DNA of 64,000 nucleotides, from contig CAWFPJ010000024.1 in the NCBI GenBank assembly GCA_963817515.1, positions 62,001 through 126,000 on the forward strand, written 5' to 3'. The DNA is from DATMNI01 sp963817515 (GTDB lineage: Bacteria > Acidobacteriota > Terriglobia > Bryobacterales > Bryobacteraceae). This document shows, in pieces, positions 16,750-26,169 of this stretch. Numbering within the stretch: position 1 is the stretch's first letter; the number at the start of each line of letters is the position of its first letter. The position numbers and the translations under genes are program-made. The notes below the pieces were generated by a model. The model saw only the letters and a list, made by a program, of their open reading frames with translations. It did no database searches and had not been told where the DNA came from.

Positions 16750-16779
16750 TCGTGGTTCGAATCCATGCCGGGGAGCCAA
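16750..16779 (+). repeat. Right attachment-like repeat (tRNA-Gln 3' fragment)
   Basis: Identical 30 bp to 14299-14328. There is no upstream tRNA body here, so it is a fragment and not a second tRNA gene. Confidence 0.85.
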
Positions 16780-16890
16780 AGCATTTAGAATCAAATACCT
16801 ACAGTCGCTAAATTTAAGACTTTACAGGGGTCTGTAAAGGAATCGGCGGCAACGCACCCTCTCAACCTGGGGAAAACTTTGGAGCTTCGG

Positions 16891-17013
16891 ATGTCTCTAT
16901 CTGAATCTGACATTTTGTGGTTTGAGCTTGCGAAGGAGAAAGGGCGTAACGAGTACTTTCCGCTGGATGCCCCGGCGCTCGCGGTCAGACTGCTGAAGGC
17001 CGGCGCGCGGTAG
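16891..17013 (+). CDS. Possible 40-residue protein
   Basis: ATG 16891 with GGAG six bases upstream; TAG at 17011. The product reads MSLSESDILWFELAKEKGR, then NEYFPLDAPALAVRLLKAGAR, which looks like a real short helical protein in composition. It ends 24 bp before the HhH gene, in the same direction. No family recognised. Confidence 0.35.
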   Translation: MSLSESDILWFELAKEKGRNEYFPLDAPALAVRLLKAGAR

Positions 17014-17036
17014 AATTTGCGGAGGGGTGGACATTG

Positions 17037-17378
17037 ATGAAACTCGTAAGGTACTTGCTGATTGTTCTGACGGCGGTGGCAATGATGGCGGCGCCGCAAG
17101 CCAACAAGGCAACTCCGGACAAAGGCGCTGCCACAAAGGCAGCGCCGACGGTAGTGGCTGCAAAGACGCCACTGCTCGACATCAATTCGGCTAGCGAGCA
17201 GGATTTGAAGGCGCTGCCTGGGATCGGCGACGCCTACTCGGCGAAGATTATTGCGGGGCGGCCGTACAAGGCGAAGAATCAGCTCGACCAGAAGAAAATC
17301 GTTCCTCACGCAACCTACGAGAAGATTAAGGACATGATCATCGCCAAGCAGGGCGCGGACACGAGCAAGAAGAAATAG
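17037..17378 (+). CDS. Exported helix-hairpin-helix protein (ComEA-like)
   Basis: 113 residues from ATG 17037 (GGAGGGG upstream). Signal peptide 1-20, then an Ala/Lys-rich linker and at about 47-105 a helix-hairpin-helix domain: LLDINSASEQDLKALPGIGD is the typical 'DINTA..EEL..LPGIG' signature, followed by AYSAKIIAGRPYKAK. ComEA-type proteins bind DNA without sequence preference outside the cytoplasmic membrane and help DNA uptake. Here no com genes lie nearby. The second hairpin is weaker (KIVPHATYEKIKDMI), a form common in acidobacteria and deltaproteobacteria. Confidence 0.85.
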   Translation: MKLVRYLLIVLTAVAMMAAPQANKATPDKGAATKAAPTVVAAKTPLLDINSASEQDLKALPGIGDAYSAKIIAGRPYKAKNQLDQKKIVPHATYEKIKDMIIAKQGADTSKKK

Positions 17379-17860
17379 CAGCGTTAGCAAGTTAGTGCTT
17401 GGCATGCACGTCGGAGGCACCTTGATCTGCCGCCATCTACAAGCCAGATCTACGACTCGGCTACGGGTCCATGTGAGCGACGGCCGAACTCCAGTTGCGA
17501 AGTCAACGAAACGGAGAGACATCACCTCAAAGACGCGGCCTTCTGGCGCTGAGGCGGCGTTCTCCCCGAGCCAGCGGCTTCGCCGGCCTCGCCGCGGGCC
17601 GTCGCGCCACTCGCGCAATTCGAGCCAGATCTCGCGCGGGGATTCGAGCGCGCGTCACAAGCCGCTCGGGCGCACGAGCCGCCGGGATCGCCGCCGTCTC
17701 CTACGTTTGTCGCCGCAGCCTCGACAGTGCCCCTGCTCCGCTATACTGACCACCATTAGACTCTCTGGCAGGAAGGTGGGAAAATCTGTATTCCCGGGTC
17801 CGACCTATTCAGAGTGGGGGTGTCATGGATATGGACGAGCCCTATAGTTGGTGATCGCGG
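17379..17860. other. Intergenic region without recognised genes
   Basis: About 480 bp. From 17480 to 17720 the sequence is dense in CG, GCGCG and GAG-type words unlike the flanks. It reads as Arg/Ser-rich protein in several frames, a sign of non-coding GC-rich DNA. No RNA gene or clear promoter is seen. Confidence 0.4.
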
Positions 17861-18256
17861 ATGCGAAAGACAGCGCTGAACTTCGAGGCGGTGCGCGGGT
17901 TGGGGCGCGACCTCGCGGACCTGCAGGAGAGCACGATGTACGGTTCGCCAGCGCTTAAGCTCGGCAAGCGGCTGGTGGCGTGTCTCGCTGTCCACCGGTC
18001 AGCGGAACCAGGATCGCTTGTCGTCCGCACCGATTTTGAACAGCGGGCTGCACTCCTCACCGACGATCCGGAAACGTACTACGTCACGGACCACTACGCG
18101 AAGCACCCCGTCGTGCTAGTCCGGCTTGTCCGCGTGCAACACGACCAACTGCGCGACCTCCTCGCCGCAGCCCGACAGTGCGTTCTCGCTGACGCCAACC
18201 GGTCGCACCAGAAGACCCGGCTTCGAGGGTATAAGGGTCATGGCACGAGAGGATAA
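17861..18256 (+). CDS. YjbR/MmcQ-family protein
   Basis: 131 residues. It matches the small YjbR/MmcQ (CyaY-like fold) family by the stretch MYGSPALKLGKRLVACLAVH (26-45), then LVVRTDFEQRAALLTDDP and YYVTDHYAKHPVVLVRL, ending in the QLRDLLAAAR helix. These proteins have a double-wing fold and are often annotated as DNA-binding, but their role is not settled. The last 20 residues (RSHQKTRLRGYKGHG) are basic. It is isolated between GC-rich non-coding stretches next to an IS110 gene, which suggests acquisition. Confidence 0.75.
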   Translation: MRKTALNFEAVRGLGRDLADLQESTMYGSPALKLGKRLVACLAVHRSAEPGSLVVRTDFEQRAALLTDDPETYYVTDHYAKHPVVLVRLVRVQHDQLRDLLAAARQCVLADANRSHQKTRLRGYKGHGTRG

Positions 18257-18710
18257 CGAGAGATCGGGCATAGGATTGCGCGCGTGGTTCATGGAGTTGC
18301 TCGCTAGCGCGGCTGCTTCGCGCCGAGCGCGCCTTCGCCACGCACGTCGCGCCCGCTAGTACGATTCGAGTCGCCCGTCGCGAGGGTCGCGTGGGCCGAC
18401 GCGAATCCGTCCAGCAGCGCCTGGCGGCGCCGCGGGCCTCGGCGTCTACTCGACGCGAGCGCGAGTCGGGTCTGGAATCTGCCCGGCGTCCGGCAGCATT
18501 TCTTACGCGAGCCGACGTGAGGTTTGTGGGCCCTTAACCAGTCGAGCAGCGTCATTTCAAGGAGTGGCATGTCACGGGAGGAATTGCGCATCACGGCCCG
18601 AGCCCGCCCTGACCGCAGGCGAGCAGTCTCCGAGATGGAATGAGAAGGCCGGCCTCTGCGGGATGCGATATGCTCCCGGTTACGCACTTGCGGTGCAAAG
18701 GAGACCGACC
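18257..18710. other. Intergenic region upstream of IS110 gene
   Basis: About 450 bp with no convincing gene. Composition from 18300 to 18480 is again rich in GCG and CGC words, like 17480-17720 on the other side of the YjbR gene. The left end of the IS110 element must lie here, but this family lacks clear terminal inverted repeats and I cannot place it. Confidence 0.4.
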
Positions 18711-19832
18711 ATGAAGAAGCGTAGCAGTTCTCAGAAGAGTCAGAAGGTAACGGTAAAGACGAAAGGCGCACAGGAACGCGTCACGATCGGGATGGATCTG
18801 GGAGACAAAACTAGTCGGTACTGCATGCTGGGCAACGAGGGTGAGATCTTGCGGGAAGGGCAAGTTGCTACCACGAAGGCTGGGATCGTGGAAGCGTTTG
18901 GATCTTTAGGGCGGGTGCGGATCGCCATCGAGGTCGGAACCCATTCGCCCTGGGTGAGTCGTTTGTTACTAAAGTTGGGACACGAAGTGATCGTAGCCAA
19001 TCCAAGGCAGGTTAAGCTGATCACGGAGAGCAGCCGAAAAGACGATCGATTGGACGCTCAAACCTTGGCGCGGCTGGTGCGAATTGATCCCCAATTGCTG
19101 CGACCGATTCAACATCGCAGCGAGAAGGCACAAGGTGCTTTGATGGTCATCCGGGTACGAGGTGCGCTGGTGGCCGTGCGGACCAGCTTGGTGAATACCG
19201 TGCGGGGCTTGACGAAGTCGATGGGCGAACGATTACCACAGTGTGATGCCGACCAGATGGGTGTCGCTCGAGCTATCTCGCTGCCGCCGCAGCTGCGGCA
19301 GGCGCTGGAACCGTTGCTGAAAGAAGTGGAGTCGTTGACTGAGAAGATCAAAAACAGTGATCGTGAAATCGAGCAGATCGCCCGGAAAGATTATCCGGAA
19401 ACGGCACTCCTGCATCAAGTCGGCGGAGTCGGGCCGTTGATCGCTCTGACATTCATACTCACCATCGAAGACAAGAACAGGTTCCAGAAGAGCCGGGATG
19501 TCGGCTGTTATGTGGGGCTGCGGCCGCGGCGCAGCGATTCGGGGCAGAGTCAACCGCAATTACGAATCACCAAGGAGGGTGACCCGTACCTGCGGACGAT
19601 GCTGGTGCAAGGAGCGCACTACATCATCAGCCGCCGGGGACCGGACACCGATCTAAAGCGATGGGGCCTGCACCTGGCTAAACATGGAGGAAAGCGTGGC
19701 AAGAAAAGAGCGGTCGTGGCGGTTGCGCGAAAACTGGGGATCTTGCTTCATCGGCTGTGGGTAACGGGTGAAGTGTACGAACCATTGCGCAATCACAACG
19801 CACGACAGGAGCAGAAAAAGGTTGCCGCTTGA
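18711..19832 (+). CDS. IS110-family transposase
   Basis: 373 residues from ATG 18711 (AAAGGAG eight bases upstream). The N-terminal DEDD (RuvC-like) domain shows GMDLGDKTSRY (first Asp), RIAIEVGTHS (Glu), and RKDDRLDAQTLARL (Asp, Asp). The C-terminal transposase-20 domain has LLHQVGGVGPLIALTFIL, FQKSRDVGCYVGLRPRRSDS and ITKEGDPYLRTMLVQGAH with the catalytic Ser context. Full length and uninterrupted, so possibly active. These elements use a bridge RNA from a non-coding end to pick their target; that RNA should lie in the flanks. Confidence 0.95.
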   Translation: MKKRSSSQKSQKVTVKTKGAQERVTIGMDLGDKTSRYCMLGNEGEILREGQVATTKAGIVEAFGSLGRVRIAIEVGTHSPWVSRLLLKLGHEVIVANPRQVKLITESSRKDDRLDAQTLARLVRIDPQLLRPIQHRSEKAQGALMVIRVRGALVAVRTSLVNTVRGLTKSMGERLPQCDADQMGVARAISLPPQLRQALEPLLKEVESLTEKIKNSDREIEQIARKDYPETALLHQVGGVGPLIALTFILTIEDKNRFQKSRDVGCYVGLRPRRSDSGQSQPQLRITKEGDPYLRTMLVQGAHYIISRRGPDTDLKRWGLHLAKHGGKRGKKRAVVAVARKLGILLHRLWVTGEVYEPLRNHNARQEQKKVAA

Positions 19833-20232
19833 CAGGCTCTAAGACCAAATCGCCGAGTTCGGGTGACTGCGGCACGCGCCAGGAACAACGTCTCAGGAAA
19901 CAGAGACATTCAGTTCGGCTCCGAGACGGCAGCACCCGTTTCCAATCGAGGACACCCAGCTGGCACCGGGGGCAATAGCTCCACAAAGAGTGCGGATGGA
20001 AGTAGGGCGAATCGGTGATTTGAGATTTCGGGATGGCAGCATTGTGCGCCTCCCGATGGTCGGCGATCGGCTGTAGCGATGGCCGAACAAAAAACCTTTC
20101 CAAGAAGGAAAGGCTGGAGGCTAATCGTGCCTCCCGTTGGTCGACAGTCGGGCTGTATAGTTGACACGACCAAGAAAACGGCTTGACAGGGGCCGGCCTT
20201 CTCATGGAAGTGGCGCGTCGCTCGGCAACTAG
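19833..20232. other. Intergenic region after IS110 gene
   Basis: About 400 bp between the IS110 gene and the decayed kinase. Holds a strong minus-strand hairpin terminator (20089-20113) and probably the right end of the IS110 element. No gene recognised. Confidence 0.5.
20089..20113 (-). terminator. Rho-independent terminator (minus strand)
   Basis: Perfect 7-bp stem CCTTTCC/GGAAAGG with a 5-base loop (20095-20113), followed on the minus strand by six T (20094-20089). It lies 120 bp downstream of the kinase pseudogene and would have ended its transcript. Confidence 0.75.
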
Positions 20233-22803
20233 TCATGGCCACTCCACTGTGAGTTCGTAAATCTCCTGCGTGCCGATGTCGCGGGTGAATACCGCCGAAC
20301 CGTCAGGGGCCACGCTGATTTCGGTATTCCCGGCCGGGCCGGTGGCACGGTGCAGGCCTCTCAGGCTGGTGAGGTCTCGATTCTGCGATCAGCCAGGCCC
20401 GCTCGGAAAAGCATGGGGTCTCCGCCGCCGGTGGTGTAGTCCACCGACTTGTAATCCGGCGTGTGGACCCAGTTGACGACGTAGCCCGGTGCCGTGAACG
20501 AAACCAGTTCGGACCATTGCTGCGCCCCGGACATCAAAAACCATCAGCTTCGTGAAGTCCGGCGTACCAGCGACCAGCCGATCGTCGCCCACCCACTGCG
20601 GATTCAACAGGCCTGCCGGTCCGGGAACCAGGGAACTCCTGCCGTTGCGGAGCTCGAGGAAGTGGATATGGGGGGAAGCGCCGCGATCCATGAACACTAG
20701 GAGGCTTCCGTCCGGCGACCGGCGCGGCCAGGCCCCATCCTTCTCCACGATGGTCGGCGGCGCTCGTCCGTCCATACCGATCAGGCAAATCGCGCCCGCG
20801 GAATTGAGATACGCGACCTGCTTCCCATCCGGGGAAATGGAAGGGGCAAAGATCTGCCCAGGCGGAAACGTAAGCTGCAAGGGATCCGTTCCGTCGCTGC
20901 GACTGCGCTACAACGCGTGATCGGGGTAGGCCGTGTAGGCGACCCACTTGCCGTTTGCGGACCAGGAGGGATCGAAAGCGTGGAGGCCGGGCAGCAGAGA
21001 TAGGAATTGCCTAGAATTGGCGTCGTAACGGACCAGCTCTCCTCGCGCCTCCATGCCGACAGCAAAAATCTGCTTCCCATCGCGGCTGGAAACGGCCGAT
21101 CGATAGAAAAGCGGACCATGGGTGAGCTGGACCGGCGATGGCGAGCGGCGCAGAAACCGGATTGCATCGGCAGGACCCAGAGGTCGGTGCGCCCTTCATG
21201 TCTGTTTTCGTAGACAACGTAGCGACCATCGGGTGTCCATCGAGCACAGCAAAGACGTCCGGCAGCGTTGTTCCTGAGGAGGACATGGAGACCAGAGCCG
21301 TCTGTCTTGGCCTCGTCGAGCGAGATCGGGCGATGTGCGGGCGACCAGATTGTGAAGACGAGCCGCTCTCCGTCCGGGGAGACACTCGGTTCCACCGGGA
21401 GACCGTCGACACTGAGCAGTTTGCGTGGCTGGGAGCCGTCCTTCTCGGCTACATTGATGGCGTTTCCCAGGCAGAAGAGAATGCGCCCATCCGGAAATAA
21501 GTCCGCATCCTGCGAAACGATGGATCCGAGGAGGCGTGGTTCTCCACTGGGCAGCGGGACGGCCCAGAAAGGAAGCGCGAACGCGTCGCCCGCTGCGCCG
21601 AGCAGATACGACCTGTCCTGGCTCAATGCGGTGAACTGGAAATTGGCTAATCAGGTGGGGATGATGGCGGTGGGGCCACCGGTGGCCGCGACCTGAGCGA
21701 TCCTGTAACTCCCCAGCGTGCCTTCGCCGAAGTAAATGCGCGAGCCATCGGTCTCCAATCTGCCTGAGTTCGCTTTGACCTCACCGTCGCTGGTGAGCCG
21801 GGTAACGGCTTCGACGACCGGGACCGCGGAGGGCCGTCTCCACCACACGAACAGAGCTGCTGCAACCGCGACGGCGACCACCGCCGCGGCGATCCAGATC
21901 CATCGCGTGCGTGCACCCCCTGGGGAGGCGCGGCGATCGGGGCGCCGCTCGCATCACAGAGAGCTTCGAGCGCGAACCCGAGATCGGATTCATGCTGAAA
22001 GCGGCGCTCCGGCTTTTTCTCCAGGCAGCGGCTCAGAATCCGCTGCAGCGTGGGAGGAAGATCCTGCACAGACTGCGCCAGCGGGGCGGCTCTTCGTTCA
22101 GAATCGCGCTGAGCGTTTCGGCGGAGGTGGCCTTCAGGAAGGCGCGTTTGCCGGTGAGCATCTCGTACAGGACCACGCCGAAAGCAAAGATGTCGCTGCG
22201 CAGGTCGGCGGCATGTCCCCGCACCTGCTCTGGTGCCATGTAGCCGACGGTACCGGAAACCTGGCCGGGCTCGGTGTGTTGCGGGATGGTGGCGGTCGTA
22301 CCATCGGCACCAGCGGGTTCGGGCTGCGTGAGCTAGGCCAGGCCGAAATCCAGGATCTCTAGGCGTCCGTCTCTCGTAAGGAACAGGTTTTCCGGTTTGA
22401 GGTCACGATGAACAACTCCGGCGTCGTGCGCGGTGGCCAGTCCACGCGCAATGTCGATGCCGCAATCGCAGGCCTCGCGCGGACGCATCGGACCGCGGCG
22501 CAGGCGATCCCGCAGTGTTTCTCCCTGCAGCAGTTCGGTCACGATGTAAGGACACCCATCGTGTTGCCCGACGTGGAAGATCGCAACAATATTGGGATGG
22601 TTGAGAGCGGCAGTGGCCCGCGCCTCCAGTTCGAAGCGGTGGAGTCGTCCGGGGTCCCGCGTCCAGTGGTCCGGGAGCACTTTGATCGCCACTTCACGTT
22701 TCAGCGAAGTGTCGCGTGCGCGATACACTTCGCCCATTCCCCCCGCGCCCAACGGCGCGATGATCTCATAGGAATCCAACCGAGAGTCCGCGACCAGTTG
22801 CAT
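20233..22803 (-). pseudogene. Serine/threonine kinase fused to PD40/TolB-like beta-propeller, decayed
   Basis: From ATG 22803 the kinase N-lobe is clear: GAGGMGEVYRARD (P-loop), VAIKVLPD (Lys), HRDLKPEN (catalytic loop) and DFGLA. The next codon is TAG (22333-22335), where relatives have Lys; the frame then continues with LTQPEP..., GTVGYMAPEQ, FAFGVVLYEMLTGKRAF. Frameshifts follow near 22070 and 21920, then a membrane helix (AVAVAAALFVWW) and a propeller with SPDGERLVF, WTPDGRYVVYE and SISPDGKQVAYL blades in changing frames. An in-frame TGA lies at 21651-21653. The natural C-terminus is readable (TQEIYELTVEWP) with stop at 20233. Such membrane kinases are abundant in acidobacteria. This one is dead but still nearly complete. 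Confidence 0.9.
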
Positions 22804-23651
22804 AAGTGCGCTGCATCATAACACAGATCACGATGCCTTCCAGGACTGACCGAAGCTGATTTCAGATCGACACTGAGTGTATCCTCGGCGACTCGGAGAG
22901 AGCGCCTTTCCACGGTAGGGAACGATGAGTCCGGCTTACGTCAACTGGAAACCCTAGGTCCGTCCTCTTTGCGCCAACCCAAGCGGAACTTCGAGTCGGT
23001 CGTCGCGGCGGTCGTGCAGGAGCGGTTCCAGTCGAGAAAGGCCGATCCGGTGTCCTTAGCTCATCATGGTCACGAAAAAATCGACTTCCTGAAAACAGAA
23101 TCTACAGTGTGTCTTCCACCCCGCTCGGCAACAGAGATTAGCCCAAGTCGATGGTGGGCTGGAATATTGGGACCACTCCAGGTATTCGGGCGGTGTTGAG
23201 CCACTCTACGAGATCTCAGCCCATCTCAGCGGAAAATGATCGAGGTGGGGACCATGGCCTTCGCGCCCGCTCGCACGACTCGCCCCAGCCCCCGAGGAGA
23301 TTCGCGTCGACAACGCGACTGCGTTCCGCGCGCGAGTGCGGCGCCGTCACATGCCTGGCGGATGAGCTTGTGTCGCTCGACACCCCGTTTTGTCAGGTGA
23401 TATAATCCCGGAGTCTTAGCCGAGGGCCATGGCGGCATTCGCCTCCCGCTGTCGCTCTTGAGTTTGATGGCAGTTCGGGCGCGCCACCGTTTGCGGGTCA
23501 TCGTGCACTAGCCTACCGATCGGCCGCGTCCAGATCATGCGAGGAGAAGTGGAGAAGCAGCCGGCTAAAATCCGGAGTCACTCTCTATTCAACCAGAGCC
23601 GGTCCGCTTCTACCGCCGCTCTCCATCCGTCATTCCCGTAGGAGGTCTTGA
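22804..23651. other. Intergenic region, 850 bp
   Basis: No gene recognised on either strand. Short frames lack start signals and family features. A ribosome site TAGGAGGTC near the right end belongs to the PAP2 gene. The size and lack of coding signal between a pseudogene and an intact gene suggest decayed sequence. Confidence 0.45.
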
Positions 23652-25016
23652 ATGAAAACACACCACCTATCCTTCTGCGCGGCGATTTTCGCCTGCGCCC
23701 TCCCTATGCTCGGACAATCGGTTGAACCCAAAGCCGGTACCTGGAAGACATGGATCATCTCCTCCGGCAAGGATTTCCGTGTGCCCCCGCCCCCCGACGC
23801 CGGCACCACGGCCGGAGAATTGCAATGGCTCCATGATGCTGTAGCCGAACCGAATCCCTATATTGCCGATTCGGTCAAGTTCTGGAGCGCCGGTGCACCG
23901 GCCTATCAGTGGATCGAACTGATCAACAACCGCGCCCTCACCGGCGCGCCCCTTTCTGCTTATGCGCACCGCGTCTACACTTATGTCGCGCTGGCGATGT
24001 ATGACGCAACCGTGGCGGCGTGGGATTCGAAATACGCGTACAACCGGCCGCGGCCCAGCGAACTCGACCCAACGCTGAAGACCCGGTTGCCGACTCCGCG
24101 AAGTCCCTCTTATCCTTCGGAACATGCCGCAACGGCGGCGGCCGCGGCAGGCGTACTTGGCTACTTCTTCCCGAACGAGGCGGGTTCGTTCCAGAGCTTG
24201 GCCGAACAAGCCGGCAAATCGCAGCTCTACGCCGGCCTGCAATTTCCGACAGACTATTCCGCCGGGTTGGATTTAGGCCAGAAGGTGGCCGCGAGGGTGA
24301 TCGAGTTTGCCAAGGCGGACGGCTCCGATGCGGTTTGGACAGGCACCGTGCCCACCGGTACGTGCATGTGGATCGGGACAAATCCGGGCAACGTGACGGC
24401 TACTACATGGAAGCCCGTCCTGCTCTCGTCGCCCAGTCAATTCCGCCCTCCGGTGCCTCCTGCTTGCGATTCGGCACAGATGGTGGCGGAAGTCGCCGAG
24501 GTGAAGAATTTCCCGCGTTCGCCCGCTGCATTTACGACCAATCAGCGAGCCATGTACTGGCAGAGCCCCGAAGGTATCAATTTTTGGCCGTATGTTTACG
24601 CGAATAAGTGGATGTTCGAAGATAAGCTCGATCAAAACGCGGCCCGGTGGGCGCGTGTATACGCCTTGATCGCCGCCTCGTTCTTTGATGCCTTCATCGC
24701 CAGCCAGGACGGAAAGTTCACCTATTGGTACATCCGGCCTCCCCAACTGGAACCAGCAATTGTTCCCCTTTTTCCGGTCCCGAATTTCCCGAGCTATCCT
24801 TCGAACCACTCCACGTTCTCGGCCACCAGATCAGAGATGTTGGCATATCTCTTTCCCCAGCGTGCGGAGTTCATCCGGGCGGTGGGTAAGGAGGGCGGAG
24901 ATTCCCGCATCTGGGCCGGCATTCACTATCCGATCGATAACATCGCCGGCGTGGCACTGGGGAAAGCGGTCGTCCAGAAATTCATCGCGTGGGCTAGCGC
25001 CGACGGTTCCCAGTAA
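23652..25016 (+). CDS. Secreted PAP2/vanadium-haloperoxidase-type enzyme with two motif sets
   Basis: 454 residues, ATG 23652 with GGAGGT upstream, signal peptide to about 21 (PMLGQ). The PAP2/haloperoxidase phosphate-vanadate site is seen twice. C-terminal copy, complete: Lys355..Arg362-Pro, SYPSNHS 381-387, SRIWAGIHYPID 418-429 (Arg, His and Asp). N-terminal copy: Lys127..Arg134-Pro, SYPSEHA 153-159, but the third motif reads SQLYAGLQFPTD (190-201), so its Arg and His are Gln. The C-terminal site is thus likely the active one (phosphatase or haloperoxidase), and the N-terminal half a degenerate duplicate. It is the only evidently intact non-mobile gene between 20 and 28 kb. Confidence 0.85.
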   Translation: MKTHHLSFCAAIFACALPMLGQSVEPKAGTWKTWIISSGKDFRVPPPPDAGTTAGELQWLHDAVAEPNPYIADSVKFWSAGAPAYQWIELINNRALTGAPLSAYAHRVYTYVALAMYDATVAAWDSKYAYNRPRPSELDPTLKTRLPTPRSPSYPSEHAATAAAAAGVLGYFFPNEAGSFQSLAEQAGKSQLYAGLQFPTDYSAGLDLGQKVAARVIEFAKADGSDAVWTGTVPTGTCMWIGTNPGNVTATTWKPVLLSSPSQFRPPVPPACDSAQMVAEVAEVKNFPRSPAAFTTNQRAMYWQSPEGINFWPYVYANKWMFEDKLDQNAARWARVYALIAASFFDAFIASQDGKFTYWYIRPPQLEPAIVPLFPVPNFPSYPSNHSTFSATRSEMLAYLFPQRAEFIRAVGKEGGDSRIWAGIHYPIDNIAGVALGKAVVQKFIAWASADGSQ

Positions 25017-25123
25017 AGGGCCGGTGAGGCGAAGGTGCGCCGGAGGCCAAGTTGTGCTCCGCAAAAATGTCGTCCGACCCTCCTGACTGGCTCTGGCTGG
25101 GCCCCGTCGGATCCATGGGAGGC

Positions 25124-26080
25124 TCACGCCGCGGTCTTCTCCAGGGCGTATTCATGATGGAGACCGCCCAGAATCGCCGTGCTGCGAACTACGTGCCCGG
25201 CCGAGATTACATGACGGCTCCCACTCGCCGGCGGTGAATGCGGGAGTCGCACCGGTATCTCCGGGCCAAGACTCATGTGGGGTCTGCCGTGGTTGAAATG
25301 CGTGACCCATGATTTCAGGGTGAGTTTCAGGTGGCGCTCGTTCAACGGAATCAGAAAGTCCAGGCATTCGCGGCGTAGTGTCCCGCCGAACCGCTCGCAT
25401 ATTGCGTTTGCCTGGGGCGCCCGCACGGGTGTTCGCAATACTCGCACACCCATAGCCTTCACGCCTCTATTCAGATCCCTGGAAAAGATGCTGTCCCGGT
25501 CGTGAATCACGAATCGATAGGGATGATCGTCCGGAAGCGCCTCTCGGAACTGTTGCAGGGTCCACTCCGCGGTGAGGTGGTCGGTGACGTTGTGGTGGAG
25601 GATCCTGCGAGTACCCAGTTCCATGATTACGAACACATAAAGTGTGCGGAAGTTGGCCGTCACGACTACGAAGAAGTCGCATGCCATGATGGCTTGGGCA
25701 TGATTGCGAACGAAGGTCATCCATCGTTGCTTCGGATCGGGCTTCCGTCCGGGACCGGCGCGTAGGTAACTCGCGACGGTGCTGGGCGAGACTAGGATTC
25801 CAAGCTTCAGTTTCAGTTCATTCGCGATGCGCTCCTGTCCCCACGACGGATTCTGCGCGGCCATCCGCCGGATCAACTCGCGGAGTTCCTTGGGCAGGCG
25901 AGGTCTTCCCGAAGGCTTCGACTTCCAACGCCAGAACAGCCGGAATCCCTTGCGGTGCCAGCGGAGGAAGGTATCGGGCTTGACTACCACCAGCGACATC
26001 CGCCAATCGAACAGCCGACTCACAGTGACCATCAACCATCTGGTAGCGTCGTTGGCCCGATGCGGTTTGACCTTCCTCAC
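25124..26080 (-). CDS. DDE integrase-core transposase
   Basis: 318 residues from GTG 26080. An N-terminal helix-turn-helix region (RPRLPKELRELIRRMAAQNP, WGQERIANELKLKLGI, VSPSTVASYLR) is followed by an rve integrase core: MACDFFVVVT (first Asp), FVIHDRDSIFS (second Asp) and ANAICERFGGTLRRE (Glu). The C-terminus has HLKLTLKSWVTHFNHGRPHMSLG. The frame is open about 85 bp further upstream and gives KQLAVFQVRK, which matches the usual N-terminus of this group, so the annotated start may be too short or the 5' end damaged. No terminal repeats were found by eye. It lies just after the end of the FAD pseudogene. Confidence 0.85.
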   Translation of the reverse strand: MRKVKPHRANDATRWLMVTVSRLFDWRMSLVVVKPDTFLRWHRKGFRLFWRWKSKPSGRPRLPKELRELIRRMAAQNPSWGQERIANELKLKLGILVSPSTVASYLRAGPGRKPDPKQRWMTFVRNHAQAIMACDFFVVVTANFRTLYVFVIMELGTRRILHHNVTDHLTAEWTLQQFREALPDDHPYRFVIHDRDSIFSRDLNRGVKAMGVRVLRTPVRAPQANAICERFGGTLRRECLDFLIPLNERHLKLTLKSWVTHFNHGRPHMSLGPEIPVRLPHSPPASGSRHVISAGHVVRSTAILGGLHHEYALEKTAA

Positions 26081-26169
26081 CTGGAAGACCGCCAGTTGTT
26101 TGCAGGTCCAGCATGACCGCGGATGTCGTGAAATCGCACATCCTGTCGTAGCATCGGCTGGTCACAGCA

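Larger units (their letters stand above)
14328..16779. mobile_element. Small tRNA-Gln-associated genomic island
   Basis: About 2.45 kb bounded by perfect 30-bp repeats of the tRNA-Gln 3' end. It holds a broken small HTH gene, a truncated ISL3-like transposase, a RES/Xre toxin-antitoxin pair and a possible 50-codon frame. I see no tyrosine integrase, so the element cannot move on its own now. Either the integrase was lost, possibly with the ISL3-type insertion, or the original element was larger. All its genes face the tRNA (minus strand). Confidence 0.7.

Noticed and set aside
16750..16779. Second tRNA-Gln gene
   Set aside because: Only the 3' 30 bp are present; no D-arm or anticodon arm upstream.
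17395..17847. 150-codon open frame after the HhH gene
   Set aside because: Arg/Ser/Pro-rich product typical of non-coding GC-rich DNA; no ribosome site and no family.
23226..23501. 91-codon minus-strand frame in the 850-bp gap before the PAP2 gene
   Set aside because: Basic, low-complexity product, no start signal, no family match.
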